Shown here in pieces: positions 1 through 11,960 of a stretch of 64,000 nucleotides of DNA. The stretch is from Sesamum alatum. Its lineage: Eukaryota > Streptophyta > Magnoliopsida > Lamiales > Pedaliaceae. The stretch covers positions 10,955,983 to 11,019,982 of the forward strand of contig JACGWO010000012.1 of NCBI GenBank assembly GCA_034509735.1, read 5' to 3'. A program made the position numbers and the translations under genes. Each line of letters starts with the position of its first letter. Position 1 is the first letter of the stretch. The notes below the pieces were generated by a model that saw only the letters and a list, made by a program, of their open reading frames with translations, had not been told where the DNA came from and ran no database searches.

Positions 1-2
1 TA

Positions 3-2653
3 CCAACCTGTGAATCCTGTCTAAGAGGGAAAATGACCAAGAAGCCCTTTGTAGGACAAAGCAGGCTTGCCACAGGTTTGTTGGACTTGGTCCACACAGA
101 CGTATGTGGACCACTAAGGACGCAGGCTCGAGGTGGGTTCTCCTACTTTATAAACTTTACCGATGGTCAGTCACGGTATGGTTATGTTTACCTGATGAGG
201 TACAAGTCTGAAGCTCTTGAGAGGTTTAAAGAATTCAGACTTGAAGTGGAGAACCAAACCAACTGCAAAATTATAGTCCTACGGTCAGATCGAGGCGGAG
301 AATACCTTAGTACCGAGTTCCTTGATAATCTAAAAGAAAATGGTATAATATCTAAATGGACACCTCCCGGAACACCACAATTGAATGGTGTCTCTAAAAG
401 GAGGAATCGAACCCTGTTGGACATGGTTCGATCCGTGATGAATTTTACCAAATTGCCTTTGTCCTTTTGGGGCTATGCATTGGAAACGGCGGCCAAGTTG
501 CTAAATTTGTCACCAACCAGTGTATTGACCCAAACGCCATATGAGATATGGCACGGCAAGCCTGCATCCTACAACTACTTGAAAGTGTGGGGTAGCTCCG
601 CATACGTCAAGAGGTTAGTGGGAGATAAGCTAGAATCTAGGTCCAGCTTATGCAGGTTCATTGGATACCCTAAAGAAACTGCAGGTTATTACTTCTATGA
701 CCCCTTGGAACAAAAGGTGTTTATTTCAAGGAATGCAGTGTTCTTGGAACAAGACTTTCCAGAGGATATCCAACCTGATGAACTGATCCTTGAGGAGTCA
801 AGTGATGGAAACCAGTCATCAGAGGAAGCCGCGGACTCCTCGCTTAGAGGATTCAGGATAGATAGCCGAAGGGCTGACCGACCTCGAGAAGTCCAGCATG
901 CTAGGCATGTAGGACAGCCTCAGGAACAGCCAGCCCCGATACCTGAACCACCAGCTCCTATACAGTCAGCTCCCACAGTCACCACTGACGTTCCCATACT
1001 CCGTAGGTCAACTAGAGAGTCCAAACCTCCTATGAGATATGGCTTTCTAAATACGATCGGTCTTCTGGATAACGATCCTAAGGCATACGGAGAAGTGATG
1101 TCTGACATCGACTCCGGGAAATGGCTTGAGGCTATGAAAACCGAAATGGACTCCATGAGCGAGAACCAAGTCTGGAGACTTGTAGATCCACCGAAAGGTG
1201 TTAAGCCAGTTGGCTGTAAGTGGGTCTACAAGCACAAACTTGGCGTTAATGGAGAAGTCACGACTTTTAAGGCTAGGCTAGTAGCTAAGGGATACACTCG
1301 ACGACCCGAGGTCGATTTTGAGGATACCTACTCGCCGGTAGCCATTTCTAAATCCATTCGGATCCTGCTCGGCATAGCAGCATGGTATGACTATGAGATA
1401 TGGCAGATGGACGTGAAAACGGCCTTCCTCAATGGTTTTGTTGAGGAAGAGATCTATATGGAGCAGCCGGAAGGTTTCACGGTCGCTAGAGAAGAACAGA
1501 AGGTTTGTCGTCTCCAGAAGTCCATCTATGGCCTCAAACAAGCATCCCGAAGTTGGAACATTCGCTTTGATGAAGTGATACGGGGCTATGACTTCATCAA
1601 AAAAACAAATCCAACCCTTGTGTATACAAGAAGGTCAGTGGGAGCTCTATAGTGTTCCTAGTGCTTTATGTGGATGACATTCTACTCATAGGTAATGATG
1701 TTAGAATGTTAGGTGACACAAAAGCATGGTTATCAACCCAGTTTTCCATGAAGGACTTGGGTGAAGCCTCCTACATCCTAGGCATCCATATTGTCAGGGA
1801 CAGATCTAAAAGGATGTTAGGGCTCACCCAAAACTCGTATATGGAGAAAGTCCTAAAGAGATATCGGATGGACAACTCCAAACGAGGATTCCTTCCCATG
1901 AGGCATGGGATCAAGTTATCCAAGAAACAGTCCCTGCAGACTGATGAGGAACTTGAAAGGATGAAAGTCATCCCCTATGCTTCTGTCGTAGGTAGCATCC
2001 AATATGCGGTCCACTGCACCAGGCCTGACATTGCTTACGCTTTGAGTGTGACAAGCAGATATCAGTCTTGTGCAGGAGAGGCACATTGGAATGCTGTTAA
2101 GGGCATCCTTAAGTACCTGAGGAGGACTAAGGAAATGTTCTTAGTCTATAGCAATGGAGAAATGATCCTGAAAGGCTTTAGCGACACTAGCTTCCAGTCT
2201 GATGACGATGATGCCAAGTCTCAATCGGGGTACGAATTCAAACTCAATGGAGGAGTAGTAGCTTGGAAAAGTTCCAAGCAAGCAACCATTGCTGACTCCA
2301 CCACAGAGGCTGAATACATAGCAGCTTCAGAAGCTGCTAAGGAAGCGGTTTGGATGAGAAACTACATCCAAGAGTTGGGTGTGGTGCCTAGCATCGCCGA
2401 GCCCGTTGTCATCTTTTGTGATAACAATGGCGCTATAGCACAAGCAAAGGAGCCGAGATCTCATCACCATTCCAAACACATTCTTAGACGCTACCATCTT
2501 CTTAGAGAAATGGTAGGAAGAGGTGATGTCCGGATGGACCGAGTCAACTCGGCAGACAACACAACAGACCCGCTGACAAAGCCTATGTCGCAGAGCGCTC
2601 ATACGCAACATCTTGAGAAGATGGGGATTATGCATATGGGCAATTGGCTTTAA
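3..2653 (+). pseudogene. copia pol polyprotein (integrase, RT, RNase H), frameshifted
   Basis: This is the C-terminal two thirds of a Ty1/copia polyprotein, which would integrate and copy the element inside virus-like particles. Reading starts in the integrase zinc-binding end (PTCESC). The core follows, with HTDVCGPL giving the first Asp and SDRGGEY the second. The position of the catalytic Glu, in NGVSKRRNRT, is Lys. RT follows with MDVKTAFLNG and, after a frame change, YVDDILL. RNase H follows with DSTTEAEYIAAS and CDNNGA, and the frame closes at GNWL. The frame change lies in a run of seven A (1,599-1,605), consistent with one extra A. The second half (1,652-2,653) is fully open. The integrase and RT lesions make self-mobilisation unlikely, though a homopolymer assembly error could explain the frameshift. 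Confidence 0.9.
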
Positions 2654-2669
2654 AGGTCAAGTGGGAGAT
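2654..2669 (+). other. polypurine tract of element A
   Basis: The purine-rich stretch AAGTGGGAGAT lies directly between the pol stop codon and the TGTTAG start of the 3' LTR. This is the plus-strand priming site of an LTR retrotransposon. The same tract flanks the LTRs of D, B, C1 and C2. Confidence 0.8.
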
Positions 2670-2837
2670 TGTTAGAATAGGTGACCATGTAAGCCAATTT
2701 TGGCAGGAATATATAACCTATGTCTAGACAATTCTTTGGTATTTGATAAAAATATTTATGAATAAAGAAGTGAAAATTCATATGGCAATACTTTGTTTAC
2801 GTTTACTTATCTGCATTTACATTTCTGTTTACTACGC
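2670..2837 (+). repeat. 3' LTR of element A, first segment
   Basis: This is the first 168 bp of the A-type LTR, from TGTTAGAATAGGTGACCATG to CTACGC. A second LTR copy begins directly after it at 2,838. The LTR resumes at 13,681 with TACGCAAACAAAG. TACGC is present on both sides (2,833-2,837 and 13,681-13,685), so this is one LTR split by an insertion with a 5-bp target duplication, not a tandem duplication. Confidence 0.85.
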
Positions 2838-4164
2838 TGTTAGAATAGGTGACCATGTAAGCCAATTTTGGCAGGAATATGTAACCTATGTCTAGACAAT
2901 TCTTTGGTATTTGATAAAAACATTTATGAATAAAGAAGTGAAAATTCATTTGGCAATACTTTGTTTACGTTCACTTATATCTGCATTTACATTTCTGTTC
3001 ACTACGCAAACAAAGCCCACGGACTGAGAAACAGATTTCGGGGACTGGGACTATGCTTGGAGGTAGGTCCATGAAATCAGTCTTACCGAATCAGTCCGGA
3101 AATCTCCAAGTCAAGGAATCCCGAAAATGGGTACCGGGATTCCCTTTGAGACTTGCACTAAGCATCTGCTGTCGTATTTCATCGACGGGTGACGAAGGTC
3201 GTCTAAGCAGTGTTAGTGGGTCAGCATGCTAGGAAGCAGCTGACTGAGGTGACTCGCGGGAACCGTCTTACGGAGGACCTTGAGTATGGTCAGCAAGGTA
3301 TGACGTGTATTCCCGGTTCCAACGGTACAGGCCAAGTCCTTTGACTTGAGGAACAGTTGAGTTTACCTGTGCATCAGGTCTGTATCTTAGATATGGTGAG
3401 AGATTGCCAAAAACTCTTGAGTAGTCATAAGCCATGTCTAGTGCAGCTCGGGTGTACAAAGTGACAATAGTTTCCAAGAAAGGATCTGTCTCCTGTCAAA
3501 AGGTATTGACAGTTGAGTCTCATGTATGCTCTGTGTCTTGTCCCTGAAATCTATGGCCACAGTAACTGAACAGAAGGGAAAGGTTTCCCTTGCGACGTTT
3601 AGTAAGGACAGACCGACACTTAGGTCCAAAATGGGTACCTGCATTTTCCGTGCCCTAGACCCTAAGTGATGAGACCGAAGATAGAAGGACAAGTGTACTG
3701 TTAGAGCCTAAATGTTCATCCTCGAATATTTCACCTAGTCTCTAGTGCCATGGACCGTTGCTAGATGGCCACCCATGGTAACGGGCGGTATCTAGGAATC
3801 CGACCAAGTCTAGCTGAATGGTGAACCTAAAGAGTCACACACTATCCACACACACACTTAGTATTTAATTTGGAATTAAATATTGGAGTAAAGGAATGAT
3901 TAAATTAGATTTAATCGGGTCCTATATTTTTCTTGGAGAAATTAATTCCTTCTATTTGATCAAGGGAATTAAATTAATAAATAGGATTTATTAAAGGGTT
4001 GATTTAAATGGGCTTAGAATAAATAATAATATTTATTTATTATATTATATTTATTCTTTTAGCCTTTTGGAATATTTAATGGGATTTAAATATTCCATTA
4101 AATTAAAATCAGCGGTTGAGATGGAAAGGGGAGATGGAAGGCTAGGATTCGTTTGACTAGGTCA

Positions 4165-6397
4165 TGTTAGAATAGGTGACCAGAAAGTCAATGGTATTGG
4201 CTGTTCTGAGAACCATTCGTCAATCTGTGAACAAGTAATATTATGTTAATGAATGTAGTAAGGATTCATAGGCATGAGTTTGTTGTACTTACTGCTTGCA
4301 TCGTTACGATGTCACAACAAACGCCCACAGACTGAAATAACATTTCGAGAAATTGGAACTACGCTTGGAGGTAGGTTCATGAAATCAGTTTTGCCGAATC
4401 GGTCTGAAATACTCCAAGTCAAAGGAATCTCGAGACAGGGCATCGAGAATCCATTTGAGACTTGCACTAAGCATCTGTTGTCGTGTTTCATCGACGGGTG
4501 ACGAGGATCGTCTAAGCAGTGTTAGTGGGTCGGCCTGCTGGGGAGCGGCCGACTGAGGTGACTCGCGGGAATCGTCATATGGAAGCCACTCGGGCTTGGT
4601 CGGTATGAGTCGTATTCCCGGTTCCAGTAGTACGGGATTAGTCCTCGGACTTGAGGATCACGGCAGTCCCCTACATAATAAGGTTGTATCTTGGATATGA
4701 TGAAATTTGACCGGTTATATTACATGGTCATCATAAGCCTCGTCCAGTGCAGTCGGAGTATGTAAGAACGGTGAATTCCAAGATAGGATCTGTCCCCTGT
4801 CAAAGGATATGACAGCAAGATCTCCTATGCGCTCGGAGATGGTTTAGACTCACAGAGTCTATTGGCCATAGCACTTAATGTAGTGGGAAAGGATTTCCTA
4901 CGTCGAGTTAAACCTATCTCGAGCATTATGCATAGTTTCCTAGTCAAGGATGGGAACCGACCCCTAGACTAAAGGCCGGGAGACAGGCGACAGTAGGACC
5001 GTACCCGTACGTATCGAGCGTCGGTAGGACCGCACCTGCGTATAACTCGGAGCCTAAATGTTCACACCATAAATTCACCTAGTCTCTAGTGCCATGGACC
5101 GTTGCTAGATGGCCACCCATGGTAACGGACTACTTTGGTTATGAAATAACAAAAAGTAGGTCCAAGTCTAGCTGAAAGGTGAACCTAAAGAGTCACACCC
5201 GCTACACCAAATGAAAGGGAATTAATTTGGAATTAATTCCGGGAGAAGGTTTAGTTTAATGGAATTAAATTATACTTCTTGGAGATTCAAGCTTCGATGA
5301 ATTATTTGGAATAATCGGGCTTGAGTTCATAAATTAGATTTATGAATTTTACAAAGCATGGGCTTTCCTTTTAATTAGATTAAAAGGGTGAATTAATTAG
5401 TGGGCTTGGTATATTAAATAGGATTTAATATAAAGTCCATGGGACTATTTAATTTAGAATTAAATAATCCCATTCTATGGAATTAATTAATGGGCTTGGT
5501 ATTAAATAGGACTTAATATAAAGTCCATGGACTATTTAATTTGGAATTAAATAAAGTCCATTCCATTAATTAATTAATGGGCTTAGTATATTAAATAGGA
5601 TTTTAATATAAAGTCCATGGGAATATTTAATTTAGAATTAAATAGGCCCATTCCATAAAGCCCATCAAAATGGATGGACAAGATTTGATCTAGAGAATGA
5701 TGAGATGAAGGGCCATGATTAATTTGACTTAATCAAAGCCTAATTTGACTAGGATTTGACTAGGTCAAAATCCTAGTCAAAGTGTGTCTCTTTGGAAGAG
5801 TTTGAGAAGGAATAGGAAATTCCATCTTCTATAAATACTCAAAAAAAACACACACTCACACCTAGTATTCTCTACAACTCTCATCTCTCATCTCCCTTAA
5901 ATTTTCGTCCATCCCCTTCTTTTCTCTCCAAGAATTATACTTTGTTCTTCTTGATTTATTCAAGTTAAGAACATAAGAGACATTGATTGCGTTAATTCAT
6001 AGCGTGTATCGATGTCTCTTCTCCCCAAATAATTTCTTGCTAGCACAAGGGTTGTTTGCTTTCCGGTGGAGCGAGTGAGATGATTTAGAGGGTCCCTTCT
6101 TGAGATCTTGGTGCAAAACGGGGAACAATGTATGTAGCCGAACGATGATAAAACTACAACCGGGTAGGTTCTTTAATTATGGTTTTCGTTTCTAATTCTA
6201 TGGCCTCCATGTTGTGTTTTATTGAACATGAGAGACACCGAACGCCCGGGAGAATCAAGGGCACACCCCTTGATTCATTTATGTATGTTATACATGATTT
6301 AAATTCCATTTAATTATGCTTTGTAATTTTATTACGCAATATTTCGCGCTTCCGCTATTCGCGTTAATCTCCCGGGCCGATCCACATATTTCTTTCA
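4165..6397 (+). mobile_element. solo LTR (B subfamily), 2,233 bp
   Basis: This LTR begins TGTTAGAATAGGTGACCAGA and ends CACATATTTCTTTCA. It is flanked by the direct repeat GGTCA (4,160-4,164 and 6,398-6,402). The sequence on either side joins into the uninterrupted A-type LTR seen near 14,840, which confirms the insertion. It matches, in opposite orientation, the two LTRs of element B. It contains the conserved LTR block (5,076-5,128), repeated TTGAC/GTCAA motifs at about 5,722-5,780 and a TATAAATA box at 5,830-5,837. Confidence 0.9.
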
Positions 6398-6979
6398 GGT
6401 CAAACACTGGTTTGACTAGGTCAAAATCCTAGTCAAATTAGAGTTCTTAGAGTTGGAGTTTAAAGAGGATTAAACTCCTCCTCTATATAAACCTCTAGCT
6501 TCCAACAATTGAAGGATAATGATTCTTGAAAACACACACAACACACACTCTCCCCTCTCCTCACCTCTCGTCCGCCCCTCTCTCTCTAGCAAGAAAATAT
6601 TTTTCTTAGTTCTTTTGTTCTTGGAACATTAGAACTTAGATGAATCAATACCGTTAACTGATAACGTGTTGTTGATTCATCCACTCCAAAAATATATACA
6701 CTTGTTCATTGCTAGCACGACGTGCAAGATACGTGGGTGGATTGTGTGTCACGATTTGGAGGGTCTCAAGAACGAGATCTCGGTGCAAAACGGGGAACAA
6801 CGCGAGTAGCCGTTGAAGACGAAAACGACAACGGGTAGGTCTCGTTTTACTTTTTTGTCCCTCTTTAATTTTCAAACTCTATGGCCTCCATGATTTCTTT
6901 ACATGCTTTATGATCATGAGAAACACCAAACGCCAGGGAACCTCAAGGGCACACCCCTTGAGCGTGTTCTTTTAAATTA

Positions 6980-7500
6980 GAGAAAATTGCATTTCTAGTA
7001 CCACATTATAGGGACCCTTGCAAGTTTGGTACTATACTTTCTAAAATAGCCAATTTTGATACTCTAGTTTACAGAGACTTGCGAATAAGGTACTTTGCTT
7101 TCATTTCAGCCCCTCAACCTTTAGAAAGTATCTGATTTGGTCCCAAAACGTTTTTTTTTTCCAGAAATAGCACCCATGTAATTCAATTCTGATCAGGCCC
7201 AACATGCTTCCGAAAATAAGATTAAGCCTCCATCAATTCATACCCTGGTTTGACCGCTTTGCCACCGGTATTCCAAGTCCTCGTTTTTACGACTCTTTCT
7301 CCAACCACACTACCACAACAGATGGTTCGCAGGTACTTGGCTCCTTCAGCAACAGACAGCACAGCTCTATTTCGTTTCCTACTTTAGGGAGTAAAAGTAC
7401 TCAAAATAGAGGCTTAATAAAATTTTTGGATAAACAAATTGGACAAAAGCCTTTACTTTATTGAAAAAATACTTAATATATTACATAGATATTTTATTCC
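6980..7500. repeat. left terminal region of the Mutator-like element
   Basis: The first ~170 bp is the inverted terminus, with spaced repeats of GGTACT/GATACT-type sequence. From about 7,150 to 7,500 no coding pattern is recognisable. The minus strand has AATAAA near 7,455, a possible polyadenylation signal for the viral transcript. Confidence 0.5.
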
Positions 7501-7887
7501 TCTATCGGAGGAGAAAACTATTTAACCTCTCATGGATAAGAGGACTTGACTCGTTGGGGATAACCCCATACACTAGATATTCTAATACTTTAAAGACACA
7601 ATTTATTTTTTCTGAAGAGTTGGAGAAGTTTCTGATGTCCTCCATCTGCTTCCTAGCTCTCTTTTTGTAATAGTCCGCGGACTTCAAATTCGGACTTCAT
7701 TATTGCTTTGGATGTCGATGTCGTCACTGTGTTCGTCACCCATTTTGTCTTTCTTCTTTCCAGTTGTGGTCATTATGGCTTGTCGGGCATGTGTTCTCCA
7801 GCTGGTGCTTCTTGTCCTGTCTGACTGTTGGCTTTTTGTCGTTTTCTGCCGACAGTCTTTTTCTTGCCTTTTTACATTTTAAGATTT

Positions 7888-9201
7888 TTACCTCTTTTTG
7901 TAAAAATCCTTTCTTTTACCCTTTTCTGGTTTCGATTCGGGTTTGCTTTGGGTTACCCGAATCCTTGTCCCAAACAGGGGCTTTTCTTGTTTTTCACAGC
8001 AAGGGCATACACGGTTATGCCATTGCCCAACGTGCATCATGTTGCAGGCCTTCTTTCTTGTGGCCTCTATCGCTGGTAGCTTGTTTTCCCAAATAAGCAT
8101 CCGTTTCTTTTCAAACAAGCTCTCGGCGAACTCTGTGCTTCTTCCCGTCATGGAGTTCAATAGAAATGATCCATTTAATTTATTGGAAGATATTTTAAAT
8201 GGATACTTGACTTTATCCATCTCTGTGAGACAGACCCAATAACCCCAAGCTCTTCTGGTGGATATGTCATCTTCACTGAAGAAAGATACCAGGGGACCTT
8301 CTCCTGTGGCAGCCTTGACTCTGTTGAATGCTACCATGTCTGGTCTCTGTAATTTGATAAAATGGAATGCAGGATGAGACCCTTTTTCCTGCGATTTCTG
8401 GAGCTATGGAAATGAACTTGAGCTCCAAAATATCTCCTCGTTTAAGGTGGGGATTGTTTTGCCATGCGTCATATACCGCCCCACTAATCCATTTCGAAAG
8501 CTTTGAGATTTTCGGAAAGCTTGGTGACGTAGTATGAACTGAAGCAAGCGCTCCAAAATCATACCACTCTCGTACCTCTTCTGGTTTAGACCCTTCGATC
8601 TCCAGATTATGTTATATCTTCCGGATATGTCTACGATGGTCTTGCCTGGGCTTATGGCTTTACGGGAAACAAGTTTTTTCCATGATCTCTGATAATCCTG
8701 CCAAGCGGAAACAGAAGATAAAGCTTCGTTAGTATTAACCTTAGAGGTGCCTGTCATTGGCCTAAGGTTAATCTCTTCCTCTTTTACCCCAGAGGTGCTG
8801 GGTTGACTTGAATTATCAGGAGTTTGCACTTCCTGTAACTCAACTTTTGCCTTTTCACCAGCATCTGGCGATGGCCTTGTGCAAGCAGTACTTGAATTTG
8901 CCACTACAGATTTAGAGCCATGTTCTCTAATTGCAGGTTTAGAGCCCTGCTCTCTTAATTCTTGGGCTATCACCGAAGATGATGCCTTTTGAATTGGTTT
9001 CAGTAAGTCATCCCATAACGAGCTTGCAGCGATTTTGGTACTCCTGATGGCGGTCTGGACAGTGTCCAGATCAGTTCGTTGAACTTGGCCAGCTATTTTG
9101 GCTTTAACCATTAGCTGTCCAAATCTCTTATCAATCTCCTCAAGGTTCTCCCTGAGGTGCCTGAGTCTGATGATGACGGAGTCTACTTCAGCTGCCTCCA
9201 T
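7888..9201 (-). pseudogene. last pararetroviral ORF, transactivator-position protein
   Basis: A 265-residue frame (9,201-8,404) follows the polymerase. Its N-terminal half has a helical, coiled-coil-like region (LRHLRENLEEIDKRF). A Ser/Thr/Pro-rich linker and a basic region follow. After a stop near 8,404 the reading resumes in another frame (8,337-7,888) with WGYWVCLTEMDK and a C/H-rich patch (HVGQWHNRVCPCC). Caulimovirids with separate ORFs usually have the translation transactivator/viroplasmin gene here, so that role is inferred from position. I recognise no diagnostic motif. Confidence 0.4.
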
Positions 9202-9214
9202 CTCTTGTCAAGAA

Positions 9215-11229
9215 ATCTGCAAGAACATTTTCATGAGATTTGATAATGACAATATTATAACAATAATATTGGCATTCTGCTTGCCATCTTATAATACGAG
9301 CTTTCTCAATCTTTTATTCAAGTTTATTTTTTAAGAAAGCTTTTACATTCGTATTATCAACTTTTAGTGTAAATTCTTTGGCTAGTAAAAACAAAGGCCA
9401 TTTCTTGAAAGCCTTCCAAACCGCAAAGAATTCCTTCTCGTTGATATGTCATAGCTTGGCTTGTTGCTCAATGAACAACCCTCCTGTGTATCTACAAGGT
9501 TCTTCACCCGTAGTTGTCTTTTTCATGGGCACTGTTGCCCATCTATAATCATTTGCGTCCGTATATACTACCAGCTCATCCTCGTCTTGTGGGATTGCAA
9601 GTTTTGGCAAGTTATTGCAAACCTGTTTTAACTCACGAACCCTTTGCGTATGAATTTCCTCCCATTTCCACTTTGAACTCTCTGTTTCTTTCAAAAGTGG
9701 ACGGAAATCCTTTCTGTATTTTGCAACGTCCTTTATAAAGATTCCTGCAAAATTAACAACTCCCAAGAAGCTTTGAAGTTGCTTCTTATCCTTAAGAATG
9801 TCAGGAAAATTGCAAATTTTTTCTACAATGTGTTCCTGCAACTCAATGGTTGTTTCGTCAATAAGAATTGCTAGAAATTCAATTTTATTGACAGCTATAA
9901 TGGCTTTCTTTTCGGAGAGTACTAATCCCTACTTATGGCATGCATCAGAAAATATTTCAAGATGTCTAATATGATCCTGTATATTTTTAGATGCAATCAA
10001 GATATCGTCTATGTAGACAAACATAAACTCTAGATAGTCCTTGAAAAGATTATCCATCTTTCTTTGAAATATCTGGGGTGCATTGGCAAGTCCCATTGGA
10101 AGTACATTCCATATATATTGTGCATGAGGTGTGGAAAATGCAGTATATTTCTTTGAATCATTTTTCATCTTAATCTGATAGAATTCAGATTTGCAATCAA
10201 ATTTAGAAAACACCTTAGCACCTTTAATGCAACCAATTAAGTGTTCTCTACTTGGGATGTAATAACCATCAAATTGTAATATTCTATTGATGCCTTGATA
10301 GTTAATAACTAACCTGGGTTTACCTCTTTTTATCTCACCATGATTTCTTACCAGAAAACCAGGGCTACTATAGGCAGGGACTCCAGGCTCAATGAGTCTA
10401 AGATTGATATGCTCTTTGATGATCTTCTGCATATCTTTCTTATCCTCCATGTTCATTTGGATGGGCTTGTATCGGACATACTCGTACTTGCATTCCTCTT
10501 TGACCTTTAGAGTAGCCTCGATCTTGTTTTTATCCCACCATGACAAAGGATTTTCATTGAAGTTCCTCTGGATAAGCCTTTTGACATTCTCGAGAGAAAT
10601 TTTACTTTCTCCGTCTATGTCCAATGTCTTGCACTCTTGTATAGCTTCCTTCAAGATCCTAAGATCCTCTTCAGAAGTATCACTAAAACCCTGTTGCCTG
10701 AAAGACAAAAGAGCCTTACCAAATTTTCTTTTATCCTGCATTTTTGGATGAGTCAATTTGGCATCATCACCACATTTGCTGCGAAAATTTATGGGCATTA
10801 TCCTATTAAATGCCTTTTCTCTTCGCAAAACCTGTATCTCACTACCACAGTTAGTAGTAAAAATCAACAGATTCTTGTGGTTATCCTGGACATATTTTGC
10901 AAAGGTCTGGATGAAATTATTTCCTAGCAAAATATCTGCTCCCATATCATGAAAGTAAATAGGAGCGTCTTTACCTTGAACCAAGGTGTTCCAAATGCTC
11001 CTCCAATCATGATTTTTGCTTCTCGTATACCCTTATTGAGTACTAGAATTTTTTGTGAAAAGTCCCTTCCTGCAATAATGGGTAAGGATTCCATAGCTTC
11101 GCTAAGGAACACACCGGGTTTTGCCATGCAAATCCCTGATCCTGAGTCAATATAAGCTGCAAAATATTCTGACTTATATTGTTCATACAACATACCAACA
11201 GATATGTATATAGAAAAGGGGCTCGTCAT
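9215..11229 (-). pseudogene. pararetroviral aspartic protease, reverse transcriptase and RNase H
   Basis: This is the viral polymerase polyprotein, which processes itself and copies pregenomic RNA into DNA. The first frame (11,229-10,924) carries the protease DSG active-site triplet at about residue 28. A frame change in the overlap near 10,930-10,980 leads to ILLGNNF and then RT. The RT shows LVINYQG, FDCKSEFYQI and the catalytic YIDD (near 9,995-10,020). An in-frame stop follows at 9,929. The frame then continues through the connection region (KKQLQSFLGVVNF) to an RNase H start (VVYTDAN), with another stop near 9,449. Weak RNase H sequence continues to about 9,215. With at least one frameshift and two stops it cannot make an intact enzyme. 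Confidence 0.85.
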
Positions 11230-11960
11230 TCAATTCTAATGGTATAATCATCTAAACTGACTTCCATACCATTACCTTTTCTTCCCCATGGTTTATGATC
11301 TTCGAGGAAACTTATTCCTAGAGTCATTATCCCATTTTCTCGTCCTGCAATACCTGTAACAATAATCTCATGGCCTGCTATTTCTAGCATACCTTCATAT
11401 TTTCCCACAACAAGCTGTTGCAGATGGTATAAGTCATCACAAGGAAAATAATTTTTTGTTCTAGTGATGTCAAATATAACTTGGATTTGTTTCCAGCCTT
11501 CAGGGCATCTAAGTTTTACATTATCAACTCTAATAGCTTGAGGCTTCAACAATTCTGGTTCTTTTCCTTTATAGGCCATAATCCTATCTTCTGAAAAGGA
11601 TATCCTGCTATTAAAATTAGTTTTAGAACTATGGGTTCGATCAAAAACCGGGTGATCTTTTATCAAGATATCAACACCACCTATTCTAGGTATTCTAATA
11701 GGATCTAGTGTCATTACCTTAGCGAATTCCTTGAAAATTCTAGGAATCTCAATGTATTCTTTCCTAAGAAATAAATCAGAATGATGTGTGTTGGAAATGG
11801 CGTAAGCTATTCTATATGTTATAGAATATGGTCTATTCCCATCTTTCATAAGATCCTTTCTTTTAAAATCCTGATGAAGGGTTAAGACTCTACTGAAGAG
11901 AGCTTGTGCATACTCCCTAGCCTTTTTCTGTTCTGCTTCCTTAGAAGTATCCATCTCCAA
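11226..11960 (-). CDS. candidate viral movement protein (30K type)
   Basis: This 244-residue frame is open throughout and lies between the capsid-like region and the protease/RT frame, whose start it overlaps. The middle (about residues 95-135) has a GGVDILIK stretch followed by an EDRI stretch, which resembles the conserved core of caulimovirid 30K movement proteins. Such proteins modify plasmodesmata for cell-to-cell spread. Its length suits that family. It is the best-preserved viral frame here. The functional call is tentative because I could not align it. Confidence 0.45.
   Translation of the reverse strand: MEMDTSKEAEQKKAREYAQALFSRVLTLHQDFKRKDLMKDGNRPYSITYRIAYAISNTHHSDLFLRKEYIEIPRIFKEFAKVMTLDPIRIPRIGGVDILIKDHPVFDRTHSSKTNFNSRISFSEDRIMAYKGKEPELLKPQAIRVDNVKLRCPEGWKQIQVIFDITRTKNYFPCDDLYHLQQLVVGKYEGMLEIAGHEIIVTGIAGRENGIMTLGISFLEDHKPWGRKGNGMEVSLDDYTIRIE

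Noticed and set aside
2670..3010. Simple tandem duplication of the LTR start
   Set aside because: The TACGC repeat at 2,833-2,837 and 13,681-13,685 shows a nested LTR insertion instead.
4274..4501. 75-codon frame repeated at 19,033 and 26,754
   Set aside because: It lies inside B-type LTRs and recurs only because the LTR is repeated. There is no coding evidence.
7204..8242. Plus-strand frames opposite the viral ORFs
   Set aside because: They are shadows of the minus-strand viral coding region or of the element's non-coding end, with no domain match.
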